From Thioalkalivibrio paradoxus ARh 1 (GTDB lineage Bacteria; Pseudomonadota; Gammaproteobacteria; Ectothiorhodospirales; Ectothiorhodospiraceae), in contig NZ_CP007029.1 of NCBI RefSeq assembly GCF_000227685.2, positions 1,090,501 through 1,154,500 of the forward strand: a DNA stretch of 64,000 bases, read 5' to 3'. Made by a program: the position numbers and the translations under genes. A model generated the notes under the pieces. It did not search any database. It was not told where the DNA came from and was given only the letters and a program-made list of their open reading frames with translations. Positions 34,501 to 42,489 of the stretch are shown here, piece after piece. Position 1 is the stretch's first letter, and each line of letters starts with the position of its first letter.

Positions 34501-35159
34501 TGCACGGCCGGGCGCGGTCCGGGCGGCGATCTGCCGCGCTGCCACCGTTGGCATGGTGGCTGGTGCTGTCGGTCGGGGTGCTGCCCGCTGCCTGGCTGGC
34601 CGCCCGGGTCGCCGGGGCTTTTGGCGGTCTGGGCGTCAATCCGATCGAACGGCTCCTCGCGGATACGGGCACCGTGGCGATGATCGCGCTGCTGGTGGCG
34701 CTGTCGGTGACGCCGTTGCGGCGGCTGACCGGGTGGGCTGCGATCGGCCGGCTGCGGCGTATGCTGGGGCTGCTGGCCTTCGCGTACGCCAGCACGCACT
34801 TCGTGGTCTGGTTCGGGGTCGACCTGTTCTTCGACCTGGTGCTGATCCTGGACGACCTGACCACGCGCCCGTATGCGATGGCGGGCTTCGGTGCCTGGCT
34901 GATTCTGCTGCTGCTTGCGCTGACCTCGACCCGGCGCGCGGTGGCGCTGCTGGGCCGCCACTGGGTGCGCCTGCACCGGGCGGTGTACCTGGCCGGGGTA
35001 CTTGCGGTCGTGCACGTCGTCTGGCTGACCCGGGCCGATTACCGGGACGCGATGCTGTACGCGCTGGTTCTGGGGCTTCTGCTCGGGCTTCGAGTCGTCT
35101 GGACGCTGAAGCAGCGCCGCAGAGCCCGCGGGGAGCCCGCGCGAAATGGGGTTCGCTGA
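34500..35159 (+). CDS. msrQ: Heme-binding membrane subunit MsrQ
   Basis: 219 residues with six hydrophobic segments. It belongs to the ferric-reductase-like family: GLLAFAYASTHFVVWF and HWVRLHRAVYLAGVLAVVHVVW hold the heme-binding histidines. It takes electrons from quinones and passes them to MsrP. The ATG shares a base with the msrP stop, which gives the usual msrPQ operon. Confidence 0.94.
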   Translation: MHGRARSGRRSAALPPLAWWLVLSVGVLPAAWLAARVAGAFGGLGVNPIERLLADTGTVAMIALLVALSVTPLRRLTGWAAIGRLRRMLGLLAFAYASTHFVVWFGVDLFFDLVLILDDLTTRPYAMAGFGAWLILLLLALTSTRRAVALLGRHWVRLHRAVYLAGVLAVVHVVWLTRADYRDAMLYALVLGLLLGLRVVWTLKQRRRARGEPARNGVR

Positions 35160-35542
35160 ACGCCGAGCCTATACTCACGGGCATGCGTCCTTTCGCCGGA
35201 GCCATCGTTGCCCAGCTTCATTCTGCAGCATTTGCCATCTGCGCCTTTGCGCCCCAACGCCAGCGGGCCGCGATCGGGACCGGAGACGAACGGGCCGATT
35301 CCCGTGCTGGTGTTCGGCGGATCCCCTGCCACAGTCCACGACGCCGCAGCCAGCGGCCGGACACATCGGAGGCGGTCGAGGCGGCACCGGGTTATGCGAT
35401 TCGAAAGGCGCTTGAGTGTTTGCAAAGTGCGGGCCATGCCCGTTGAGGAGCGAAAGGTGAACCAACCCCGTATTCGTCGCGAGAGCCGTGGCCGGCGCGT
35501 GTTGCCAGCAGGCGATTGCGCCGGCCGGAGCCGGGTGCCGTC
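35160..35542. other. Intergenic stretch without a supported gene
   Basis: About 380 bp. A TATACT box at 35169-35174 could be a promoter -10. The open frames here have no good ribosome site and low-complexity composition, so I do not call a gene. Confidence 0.4.
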
Positions 35543-35863
35543 ATGAAGACCGTCTACACGGCTGCGGACCCGATCATGGCCGGTTTCATCGAAGGCGTGC
35601 TGCAGAATGCCGGCATCCAGGCCCATGTATTGCAGGCGGGGCTCTACGGAGCGGCGGGCGAGATCCCCCCGAACGAGTGCTGGGCCCGGGTCGTGGTCGT
35701 GCACGAGAATCAGGCCGAGCAGGCGCGCAAGGTGATTCTGGAATACCTGGAAACCGAGGCCGATCCGGATGCATGCGACTGGAGCTGCCCGCGCTGCAAG
35801 GAGAAAATCGAGGCTCAGTTCACCCAATGCTGGAACTGCGGCTACGAGCGCGGGCCGCAGTGA
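35543..35863 (+). CDS. DUF2007 signal-transducing-like protein with zinc ribbon
   Basis: 106 residues from the ATG at 35543. The N-terminal part (MKTVYTAADPIMAGFIEGVLQNAGIQAHV) is the DUF2007 pattern, a small ferredoxin-like fold described as a putative prokaryotic signal transducer. The C-terminus is a zinc ribbon with CPRC and CWNC. A cytoplasmic regulatory role is possible but unproven. It stands alone upstream of a Nudix gene on the same strand. Confidence 0.8.
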   Translation: MKTVYTAADPIMAGFIEGVLQNAGIQAHVLQAGLYGAAGEIPPNECWARVVVVHENQAEQARKVILEYLETEADPDACDWSCPRCKEKIEAQFTQCWNCGYERGPQ

Positions 35864-36028
35864 GGGGCTCGACGGGCCTGGTCGTTTCCGGGAACGGAAC
35901 GGGATTCGTGCGCGTCATCCTCCCGTGCATTTGAGACGACGAAGCGGCTGAAACAGCGCGGAATTTCCGGATCGGATCGATCGATGCAGCGGCGTGGAGC
36001 GCCGTCCGCCGCCAGCGAGGGAAACGGC

Positions 36029-36583
36029 ATGTTCGACCCCAACCACGACCCATTGCACGAAGCGACGATCGGCTCCGAACTGCTGTTCGAGGGCAAGGCC
36101 GTCGCGCTGTATCGCGACCGCGTGCGCCTGCCCGACGGCAGCGAGGGGGTGCGCGAGTACATTCGCCACCCAGGCGCAGTGCTGATCGTCGCCCAACTCC
36201 CCGACACCCGCCTGCTGTTCGTTCGCCAGTACCGCTATGCACTGAGACGCGCGGTTCTCGAACTGCCCGCCGGCCGCATCGATCCGGGGGAACAGCCGGA
36301 GGCCTGCGCCCGTCGCGAGCTGCTGGAGGAGACCGGGTATCGCGCGGGGGTCTGGCAACCGCTCGGGTCGATGCACACCTGCGTCGGCTACTCCGACGAG
36401 CGGATCGACGTGTATCTGGCGCGCGACCTGATCGAGGTCGGCGCCGAGCCCGACGACGGCGAGTTTCTGGAGATTCTCAGCCTGACTCCGGACGCCGCCG
36501 AACAGGCGGCCCGGGACGGGCGCATCACCGATGCCAAGACGCTTTCCGCGCTGTTCCTGGCGCTGCCGCAACTGCGCGGCTGA
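36029..36583 (+). CDS. nudF: Nudix hydrolase, ADP-ribose pyrophosphatase type
   Basis: 184 residues from the ATG at 36029, with GAGGGA upstream. The Nudix box G-x5-E-x7-R-E-x2-E-E-x-G is complete: it begins GRIDPGEQPEA and ends RRELLEETGY. N-terminal strands (GSELLFEGKAVALYRDRVRLPDG) and FVRQYRYALRRAVLELPAG are typical of ADP-ribose pyrophosphatases, which split ADP-ribose to AMP and ribose 5-phosphate. Other nucleotide sugars could also be substrates. Confidence 0.9.
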   Translation: MFDPNHDPLHEATIGSELLFEGKAVALYRDRVRLPDGSEGVREYIRHPGAVLIVAQLPDTRLLFVRQYRYALRRAVLELPAGRIDPGEQPEACARRELLEETGYRAGVWQPLGSMHTCVGYSDERIDVYLARDLIEVGAEPDDGEFLEILSLTPDAAEQAARDGRITDAKTLSALFLALPQLRG

Positions 36584-36719
36584 CTCGCGGGTCCGGCGCG
36601 TTTCCGGACAACCCCGGCACGCTCCGGCGATCGGGCGACGCCTGTCATGCAAGATTCATCAAGCCGTCACGAGCGGCCGTCACACTCCGGGCGGGAGACC
36701 ATTGTTCGGATCGCAGGTG

Positions 36720-37067
36720 ATGGATATCCGCAGCTTCTGGTTTGATCTGGTGGAACGGGTACTGGCGCGGCAGCGGATGCACCGGGACCGAATCCGGGTG
36801 ATCCGCGGGGTGCTGAAGGAACTCCGGGTTCGGGAACGGGTGCTCCTGGATCTGCAACGCACCGTGACGGACGACGAGCAGCGCGAAGACCTTGCCGGCA
36901 AACTGATCGTGTTGCGCATGCAGCGAACGAAGGGTGTGCGTGAGTTGCGCGCATTGCGGGCCGAACGCCTGGCTGCAGCGCGACGCAAGGCGGTGCGGGT
37001 GCATGCATCCGGGGCACCGACGACACGTATTGGACCGGCGTCGACGGGAGATGACCCGCAGCGTTGA
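36720..37067 (+). CDS. Small helical protein of unknown function
   Basis: 115 residues from the ATG at 36720, with a GCAGGTG stretch just upstream; longer in-frame readings begin inside the Nudix gene. The product is highly basic and almost entirely helical (VERVLARQRMHRDRIRVIRGVLKELRVRERVLLDLQRTV), with heptad-like Leu/Val spacing that suggests a coiled coil. No family is recognised. It could be a nucleic-acid-binding or structural protein, but this is a guess. Confidence 0.5.
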   Translation: MDIRSFWFDLVERVLARQRMHRDRIRVIRGVLKELRVRERVLLDLQRTVTDDEQREDLAGKLIVLRMQRTKGVRELRALRAERLAAARRKAVRVHASGAPTTRIGPASTGDDPQR

Positions 37068-37274
37068 ACTCTGCTCGGATCGGTCAGCACGGGCATCAAG
37101 GGTTGTCGGGTTGATTGGCGAAGATGGCCGCCGCCCGGCGGACCGGCCAGCCACCGAGAGGATCGAAGTCGCGCAACGCGTGCTGCAGCCACTGGAATCG
37201 TGTCTCGACCGGATTCCGCGCCAATCCCGACCATGAGAGCGCACTCCTTGCTGAGGGTCGAGACGAGAAACGCT

Positions 37275-37304
37275 TTGTCAGGACGCCATCCGGACAACTA
37301 CAAT
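37275..37304 (+). promoter_or_regulatory. Promoter of the toxin-antitoxin operon
   Basis: TTGTCA (37275-37280) and TACAAT (37299-37304) are separated by 18 bp, close to the sigma-70 consensus, about 33 bp upstream of the antitoxin start. Antitoxins of this class usually repress their own promoter. Confidence 0.65.
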
Positions 37305-37336
37305 GGAAGGCATCCAAAGTCCGGATGGGGCAGCGC

Positions 37337-37615
37337 ATGAGTACCCGGAATCTCTCCAAGACCGAACGCATCGACGTGCGCGCCAGCGCGCCCGTCAAGC
37401 TACTGCTGCAGGAAGCAGCGCGCGTCAGCCACAAGAATGTCAGCGAGTTCCTGCTCGACGCGGGCGTGACGGCTGCCGCGCAGACCCTGGCGGATCGTCG
37501 CCAGTTCGTGCTGAGTGATGCGCAGTGGCAGGCGTTCCAAGAGGCACTCGATCGTCCGGTGCAAAGCAAGCCGCGCCTATCGAGGCTGCTACGTGAGCCT
37601 GGGATGCTGGGTTGA
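37337..37615 (+). CDS. DUF1778 (TacA-type) antitoxin
   Basis: 92 residues from the ATG at 37337; an in-frame ATG at 37325 is four codons earlier and equally possible. The N-terminal part (RIDVRASAPVKLLLQEAARVSHKNVSEFLLDAG) is a ribbon-helix-helix DNA-binding domain of the DUF1778 type, and the C-terminal tail (FVLSDAQWQAFQEALDRP) wraps the toxin's active site in known TacA structures. It is followed by a GNAT toxin gene with overlapping start, the standard TacAT arrangement. Expected role: neutralise the toxin and repress the operon. Confidence 0.9.
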   Translation: MSTRNLSKTERIDVRASAPVKLLLQEAARVSHKNVSEFLLDAGVTAAAQTLADRRQFVLSDAQWQAFQEALDRPVQSKPRLSRLLREPGMLG

Positions 37616-38130
37616 CCGGCGAGGCCATCGCGTCGTCCTACACACCCGTTCGCAAGCTTGCTGCCACGGATCACGTCGATGCATTCGACTGCGGCCAGTC
37701 AGCGCTGAACCAGTTCTTGCAGCGCTATGCACTCGTCAACCAGAAGGCCAACAGCGCGCAGACCTACGTCTGCTGCCAAGGTGACCTGGTGGTCGGCTTC
37801 TACAGCCTCGCGGTTGGAAGCGTCGATCCGGAAGCCGCGCCGTCGAGGGTGATGAAGGGGTTGGCGCGACACCCGGTGCCGGTCATGATCCTGGCCCGGC
37901 TCGCGGTGGACAGGGAACATCAGCGCCTGGGTCTGGGCCAGGCATTGCTCAAGGATGCGCTGCTGCGCACGACGCAGGCTGCCGACATCGCCGGCATTCG
38001 CTGCCTGCTGGTGCATGCCAAGGACGAAGCGGCGCGGCGCTGGTACGAGTCATGGGAATTCGAGCCCAGCCCGACCGATCCGTATCACCTGTTCCTGATG
38101 CTCAAGGACCTCAAGGGCATGTTGGGCTGA
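37612..38130 (+). CDS. GNAT-family acetyltransferase toxin (TacT-like)
   Basis: 172 residues from a TTG that overlaps the antitoxin stop. The GNAT fold is recognisable: FDCGQSALNQFLQRYALVNQKANSAQTYV at the N-terminus, ILARLAVDREHQRLGLGQALLKDAL with the acetyl-CoA-binding R-x-x-G-x-G/A loop, and a C-terminal YESWEFEPSPTDPYHLFL. TacT toxins acetylate the amino group of charged tRNAs and halt translation. The substrate tRNA cannot be read from the sequence. Length is normal and no disruption is seen. Confidence 0.9.
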   Translation: MTGEAIASSYTPVRKLAATDHVDAFDCGQSALNQFLQRYALVNQKANSAQTYVCCQGDLVVGFYSLAVGSVDPEAAPSRVMKGLARHPVPVMILARLAVDREHQRLGLGQALLKDALLRTTQAADIAGIRCLLVHAKDEAARRWYESWEFEPSPTDPYHLFLMLKDLKGMLG

Positions 38131-38420
38131 GACGGCACACGCCGATGGCGCTGGCGGCGAAGCCGTCTGCAGTGGGCTCCGGTGTCGAGACAGAGAACGC
38201 CGCCACTACCGGAGATCGTTCAGGGCGTGGCGGGTGGTACACCCACCGGCATCCGTCTTCCGCGGTACACCCCTTCCAAGGAGACCGTTGCCGTCGCGCA
38301 GCACTGTGTCCTGCGAGTCGCTGGCGATGGCTTGTTCGGTATGAATCGTGCATGGCCGGGTGGGGGCAAGGCTTCGATCGGGCACGGCACGATCCGTGCG
38401 GCTGGGGAGGAATACGCGGA
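38131..38420. other. Intergenic stretch upstream of nasR
   Basis: 290 bp with no gene or repeat recognised. It must contain the nasR promoter, but no confident -10/-35 or -24/-12 element is seen. Confidence 0.4.
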
Positions 38421-39737
38421 ATGGACACGGCGGAACGGAGCGTGCTGGATCTCTTGGTTGCCGCACGGCGCTGCGAGGTGGCGGCGCTGGAGCAACTCGC
38501 GCAGGCGGTGCATCTGGTGGCGGTGGTGCGTTCGCTGGCGCACGGCCTGCAGCGCGAGCGTGGGGCGTCGAACCTGTACCTGGGGTCGTCGGGCCGACGT
38601 TACGGCGAGCGGTTGCACCAATACCGCCAGGATGCGGAACACGCGCAGGCCGAGTTTCTCGAACATCTGGCCGCCTGGCTGAGCCCGGGATCCCGCGGCT
38701 TGCAGTGTAGCCGTCTGCTCGGCGGCATCGCGCTGGCGGTGGACGGGCTTTCCCGGCTTCCCGAGTTGCGTGCTGCGATCCTGCGGCAGGATGTCGACGC
38801 GCCCGAGGTGATCGAGCGGTTCACCGAACTGCTCGGCCACCTGCTGGGGGTGGTGTTCGAGGCGGCCGACACGGCCGTGGATCCGGAGGTGTCCCGAGCA
38901 CTGGTTGCGTTGTTCAACCTGATGCAGGGGAAAGAACTTTCGGGCCAGGAGCGCGCGATCGGCGTGGCAGGGTTCAGCCGCGGCTGGGGCGACGAGACGC
39001 TGCGCCAATCGCTGGTGCACCGCATCGATGCCCAGGAGCGCTGCTTCCGGATCTTCACCGAGTTCTGCGACGAGGATTCGCTGCGCCTCTGGCAGGAATG
39101 CCAGACCGTGCCCCATACGGCCGAACTGGAACGGCTGCGCCGGATCGCTTGTACCGGCCCCCGCGATGGACTGCTCGAAGGATCGCTGGACCTCGCCGAA
39201 CTCTGGTTCGCCCAGGCGACCCATCGCATCGACGCGTTGTGGGGGGTAGAGGAGCAACTGGAGGCCCATTTGCGCGGCCTCTGCGAGCGCCGGCTTTCGG
39301 AAGTGCGCGCGGTTCTGGCGGATGCGACCGCGTTGATGGGCGGTGGGGAAGCCGATTCCCGCGGGCGGGAACAGCCGTCGGCGGTGATCCTCGGCAGGCC
39401 GCTGCCGGTCGTAGGCGAGGCGGGTGCGGCACGGTTGATCGAGCTGGAACGCCAGCGGCTGGAGGGCAACGGTGGCCTGCTGCAGACCTCGTTGATGGAC
39501 CTGGTGCATGTCCAGTCACGGCAGTTGCACGCGATCGCGGACGAGCTGACGGCAGCGCGCGAGGCGCTGGCCGAGCGCAAGCTGATCGAGCGGGCGAAGT
39601 CTCTGCTGATGAAGCACCGCAACCTGTCCGAGGAGCAGGCCTACCATCTGCTGCGCCAGACGGCGATGAACCAGAACCGGCGGCTTGCCGAGGTCGCGGA
39701 AGCCACGGTGGCGATGGCGGATATGCTCGCATCCTGA
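38421..39737 (+). CDS. nasR: Nitrate/nitrite-responsive antiterminator NasR
   Basis: 438 residues from the ATG at 38421, with GGAGG about 10 bases upstream. Residues about 40-290 form the NIT domain, an all-helical nitrate sensor, starting VVRSLAHGLQRERGASNLYLGS. Residues about 365-438 form the ANTAR RNA-binding domain: ERKLIERAKSLLMKHRNLSEEQAYHLLRQTAMNQNRRLAEVAEATV. In Klebsiella NasR binds nitrate or nitrite and then prevents termination in the nas leader RNA. The matching RNA target lies immediately downstream (40075-40168), so the regulator and its site are adjacent. Confidence 0.95.
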   Translation: MDTAERSVLDLLVAARRCEVAALEQLAQAVHLVAVVRSLAHGLQRERGASNLYLGSSGRRYGERLHQYRQDAEHAQAEFLEHLAAWLSPGSRGLQCSRLLGGIALAVDGLSRLPELRAAILRQDVDAPEVIERFTELLGHLLGVVFEAADTAVDPEVSRALVALFNLMQGKELSGQERAIGVAGFSRGWGDETLRQSLVHRIDAQERCFRIFTEFCDEDSLRLWQECQTVPHTAELERLRRIACTGPRDGLLEGSLDLAELWFAQATHRIDALWGVEEQLEAHLRGLCERRLSEVRAVLADATALMGGGEADSRGREQPSAVILGRPLPVVGEAGAARLIELERQRLEGNGGLLQTSLMDLVHVQSRQLHAIADELTAAREALAERKLIERAKSLLMKHRNLSEEQAYHLLRQTAMNQNRRLAEVAEATVAMADMLAS

Positions 39738-39773
39738 GCGAACGAACCGCGGGGCGTGGTGGCACCAATGGCC

Positions 39774-39808
39774 AAAGCCCAAAGCCCAAAGCCCAAAGCC
39801 CAAAGCCC
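39774..39808. repeat. Five tandem copies of AAAGCCC
   Basis: A perfect 7-bp microsatellite of five units in the region upstream of the nas promoter. Such tracts change length by slippage. Whether it affects spacing of upstream elements is unknown. Confidence 0.9.
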
Positions 39809-39864
39809 ATTCGACCCGCACACTGGTTCTGCGCACCACCCGCAGGCAACGGATCCGCAGCAAG

Positions 39865-39879
39865 GCACTGATCTGGTGC
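39865..39879 (+). promoter_or_regulatory. NtrC-like binding site
   Basis: GCACTGATCTGGTGC has the GCAC-N7-GTGC form of the NtrC (NR-I) consensus. It lies about 190 bp upstream of the sigma-54 promoter, within the range of NtrC enhancers. Confidence 0.5.
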
Positions 39880-40046
39880 GATGGCTCCGGTGATACGGGC
39901 ACTCCCGACGGCCGAATCCCGAGGTCGAAGCGCAGCGCGGGCCGCAGGCGTTGCCGGAGCCAGATTCTAGATGGTTTTCGATATCAACGATTTCCGCGTG
40001 GTTCTGCAAGTCTGAACCAGTGTTGCCAGAAGGCCGGTGCGGTCGT

Positions 40047-40061
40047 TGGCACCACCCTTGC
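40047..40061 (+). promoter_or_regulatory. Sigma-54 (-24/-12) promoter of the nas operon
   Basis: TGGCAC-CACCC-TTGC matches the sigma-54 consensus TGGCAC-N5-TTGC exactly. Transcription would start near 40072-40073, placing the first RNA hairpin (40075) at the very 5' end of the transcript. Confidence 0.85.
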
Positions 40062-40074
40062 TTGATGCTCTTGC

Positions 40075-40121
40075 GAGAGGCCAACGGCGGTCTCTCTTGT
40101 TCACCCAGGACAACGGCGTCC
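40075..40121 (+). promoter_or_regulatory. ANTAR target RNA: two hairpins with AACGGC hexaloops
   Basis: Hairpin 1 (40075-40096) pairs GAGAGGCC with GGTCTCTC (one G-U pair) around the loop AACGGC. Hairpin 2 (40108-40121) pairs GGAC with GTCC around the same loop AACGGC. ANTAR proteins recognise two adjacent stem-loops whose hexaloops have A at position 1 and G at position 4; both loops fit. Hairpin 2 shares bases with the 5' arm of the following terminator, so both cannot form. NasR binding should therefore allow read-through into nrtA. Confidence 0.85.
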
Positions 40122-40168
40122 ACCGGCCCGTCCGCATCGCGGCGGCCCCGGTAGACGCCGTTTTTTTT
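40113..40168 (+). terminator. Regulated intrinsic terminator in the nas leader
   Basis: ACGGCGTC-ACCGG arms (40113-40126) pair with CCGGT-GACGCCGT (40148-40161), with one mismatch, and are followed by eight T (40161-40168). It sits 32 bp before nrtA in the leader and is the default off state. Confidence 0.9.
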
Positions 40169-40200
40169 GGGCATTCGAAACATCGATTGGGGAGAGCAGC

Positions 40201-41535
40201 ATGGGCAACAAGGGCAATTCGAATGGCGGCATCACAAGGCGCCGGTTCCTCGGTGGCATGGCTGCGGCAGCCGGTGCCGCGATGCTGGGACCGGCCACGG
40301 CCGGGCGGGTGCTGGCCAGCGCCGGCGGCAAGCCGGAGACCCGAGCGGCCAAGCTCGGCTTCATCGCATTGACCGACGCCGCGCCGCTGTTCGTCGCGGT
40401 CGAGAAGGGCTTTTTCAGGAAGCACGGGATGACCGATGTCGAGGTGCTGAAGCAGGCGTCCTGGGGCACGACCCGCGACAACCTCGTGCTCGGGTCGCGC
40501 CGCAACGGCATCGACGGCGCGCACATTCTGACCCCGATGCCCTATCTGATCAGCACCGGAGCGGTCACGCCCAACAATCAGCCGGTGCCGATGTACATCC
40601 TCGCGCGGCTGAACCTGTCGGGGCAGTGCATCTCGGTTGGAAGAGAGTATGCCGACCTCGAGGTTGGCACGGACGCGAGTGGCTTCAAGGAGGCACTGGC
40701 CGCAAAGGCTTCGGGAGGCAGCCCGGTGCGCGCCGCTATGACCTTCCCCGGCGGTACCCACGACCTGTGGATCCGATATTGGCTCGCAGCCGCCGGAATC
40801 GATCCGAATCGTGACATCGCCACGATCGTGGTGCCGCCACCGCAGATGGTCGCGAACATGCGGGTCGGCAGCATGGACACCTTCTGTGTCTGCGAGCCGT
40901 GGAACATGCAGCTGATCAACCAGGGCATTGGATACACCGCGAACATTACCGGGGAGCTCTGGCACAACCATCCGGAAAAAGCCTTCGCGCTGCGTGCCGA
41001 CTACGTCGATGCCAACCCCAATGCGGCGCTGGCGCTGACCATGGCGATCATGGAGGCACAGATGTACTGCGAAGAGCCGCAGAACCGGGAGGAGGTCGCG
41101 CGCATCTGCTCGCGCCGCCGCTGGATTCACGCGCCCTTCGACGACATCGTCGATCGGATGCAGGGAAACTTCGACTACGGCACCGGCCGCGTGGTCGAAA
41201 ACCACCCCGCACAGATGCGCTACTGGCGGGACCATGCGTCGTATCCGTTCCAGAGCCACGACCTCTGGTTCCTGACCGAGAACATCCGCTGGGGGTATCT
41301 GCCACCGGATCTCGACACCCGCACGCTGATCGCGCGCGTGAACCGCGAGGATCTCTGGCGGGAAGCCGCCGGGACGCTCGGCGTCGACACGGCCGACATC
41401 CCGGAATCCACGTCGCGCGGGATCGAGACCCTCTTCGACGGCAAGGTGTTCGATCCGGACAACCCGCAGGCCTACCTCGACAGCCTGGCGCTGAAGCGTC
41501 TCGCCGGCTCAAGTCCGGTGCCCGCCTACGTCTGA
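40201..41535 (+). CDS. nrtA: Nitrate ABC transporter substrate-binding protein NrtA
   Basis: 444 residues. The N-terminus has a twin-arginine signal (ITRRRFLGGMAAAAGAAMLG), so the folded protein goes to the periplasm. The mature protein is an NrtA/CmpA-type receptor: LGFIALTDAAPLFVAVEKGFFRKHGM, GAHILTPMPYLIS, TFPGGTHDLWIRYWLAAAGI and FCVCEPWN. It delivers nitrate (or nitrite) to the NrtB-NrtD transporter. It is the first gene of the operon controlled by the NasR leader. The family also includes bicarbonate receptors, but the nir/nas neighbours settle the role as nitrate. Confidence 0.94.
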   Translation: MGNKGNSNGGITRRRFLGGMAAAAGAAMLGPATAGRVLASAGGKPETRAAKLGFIALTDAAPLFVAVEKGFFRKHGMTDVEVLKQASWGTTRDNLVLGSRRNGIDGAHILTPMPYLISTGAVTPNNQPVPMYILARLNLSGQCISVGREYADLEVGTDASGFKEALAAKASGGSPVRAAMTFPGGTHDLWIRYWLAAAGIDPNRDIATIVVPPPQMVANMRVGSMDTFCVCEPWNMQLINQGIGYTANITGELWHNHPEKAFALRADYVDANPNAALALTMAIMEAQMYCEEPQNREEVARICSRRRWIHAPFDDIVDRMQGNFDYGTGRVVENHPAQMRYWRDHASYPFQSHDLWFLTENIRWGYLPPDLDTRTLIARVNREDLWREAAGTLGVDTADIPESTSRGIETLFDGKVFDPDNPQAYLDSLALKRLAGSSPVPAYV

Positions 41536-41550
41536 CCACAGGAGCCTGCA

Positions 41551-42480
41551 ATGAATGCCATTCTCGATCGTAACCGGGCCTGGTTCGCCTCGCCCTCTGT
41601 GGACCGGAGGCCGCGGGCCGAAGCATCTGCCGCGGCACCGCCGGAGAGTCCGGCCCAGCCGAAACTGCACCGTGCGGTCGTCGGCGTCATCGCCAGCCGT
41701 TTGCGCCGAATCGGAACCGTCCTGGTCCCGCCGCTGGTGGTCGCCGCGGTGTTCCTGGTGCTCTGGGAGATGGCCACCAGCAGCCCTGGCGCGTCGCTTC
41801 CCTCGCCATCGCAGGTCGTATCCGATACCTGGGATCTGATTGTGCAGCCCTTTTACGACCACGGCGGCAACGACGTCGGCCTCGGCTGGCAACTGCTTGC
41901 CAGCCTCGAACGGGTCGCCTACGGCTACCTGCTCGCGGTGATCGTTGGCGTCGCGCTCGGCGTGCTGGTCGGGCAGTCGACCTGGGCGATGCGGGGGCTG
42001 GACCCGCTGTTCCAGATCCTGCGCACCGTGCCGCCGCTGGCCTGGCTGCCGTTGTCGCTGGCGGCATTCCAGGACAGCAATCCGTCGGCCATCTTCGTGA
42101 TTTTCATCACCGCGATCTGGCCGATCATCATCAACACCTCGGTCGGCATCCGCAACATCTCGCAGGACTACGTGAACGTGGCCCGGGTGCTGCGCCTGAA
42201 CGGCTTCGAGTACTTCACGCGGATCATGCTGCCCGCGGCGGCTCCCTATGTGTTTTCCGGGCTGCGCATCGGCATCGGGCTCGCCTGGCTCGCGATCGTT
42301 GCGGCCGAGATGCTGATCGGCGGAGTCGGCATCGGCTTCTTCATCTGGGATGCCTGGAACTCGTCGATGATCAGCGACATCGTGCTCGCCCTCGTCTACG
42401 TCGGGCTGGTCGGCTTCGCACTGGACCGCATCGTCGCCATCACCGGCCGCTGGGTCACCCGCGGCACACAGGTCAGCTAG
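41551..42480 (+). CDS. nrtB: Nitrate ABC transporter permease NrtB
   Basis: 309 residues. After a variable N-terminal 60 residues there are six membrane segments. The family's cytoplasmic EAA loop is visible as VARVLRLNGFEYFTRIMLPAAAPYVFSGLRIGIGLAW. The segment order and the GVGIGFFIWDAWN stretch are those of NrtB/TauC-type permeases. It lies 15 bp after nrtA and 9 bp before nrtD. Confidence 0.94.
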   Translation: MNAILDRNRAWFASPSVDRRPRAEASAAAPPESPAQPKLHRAVVGVIASRLRRIGTVLVPPLVVAAVFLVLWEMATSSPGASLPSPSQVVSDTWDLIVQPFYDHGGNDVGLGWQLLASLERVAYGYLLAVIVGVALGVLVGQSTWAMRGLDPLFQILRTVPPLAWLPLSLAAFQDSNPSAIFVIFITAIWPIIINTSVGIRNISQDYVNVARVLRLNGFEYFTRIMLPAAAPYVFSGLRIGIGLAWLAIVAAEMLIGGVGIGFFIWDAWNSSMISDIVLALVYVGLVGFALDRIVAITGRWVTRGTQVS

Positions 42481-42489
42481 GAGGACAGC

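Larger units (their letters stand above)
39738..40200 (+). promoter_or_regulatory. nas operon control region
   Basis: The 463 bp between nasR and nrtA hold, in order, a 7-bp tandem repeat (39774-39808), an NtrC-like palindrome (39865-39879), a sigma-54 promoter (40047-40061), a double-hexaloop RNA motif (40075-40121) and a terminator (40113-40168). No gene is present. The order is that of a nitrogen-regulated promoter with a nitrate-controlled leader. Confidence 0.8.
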
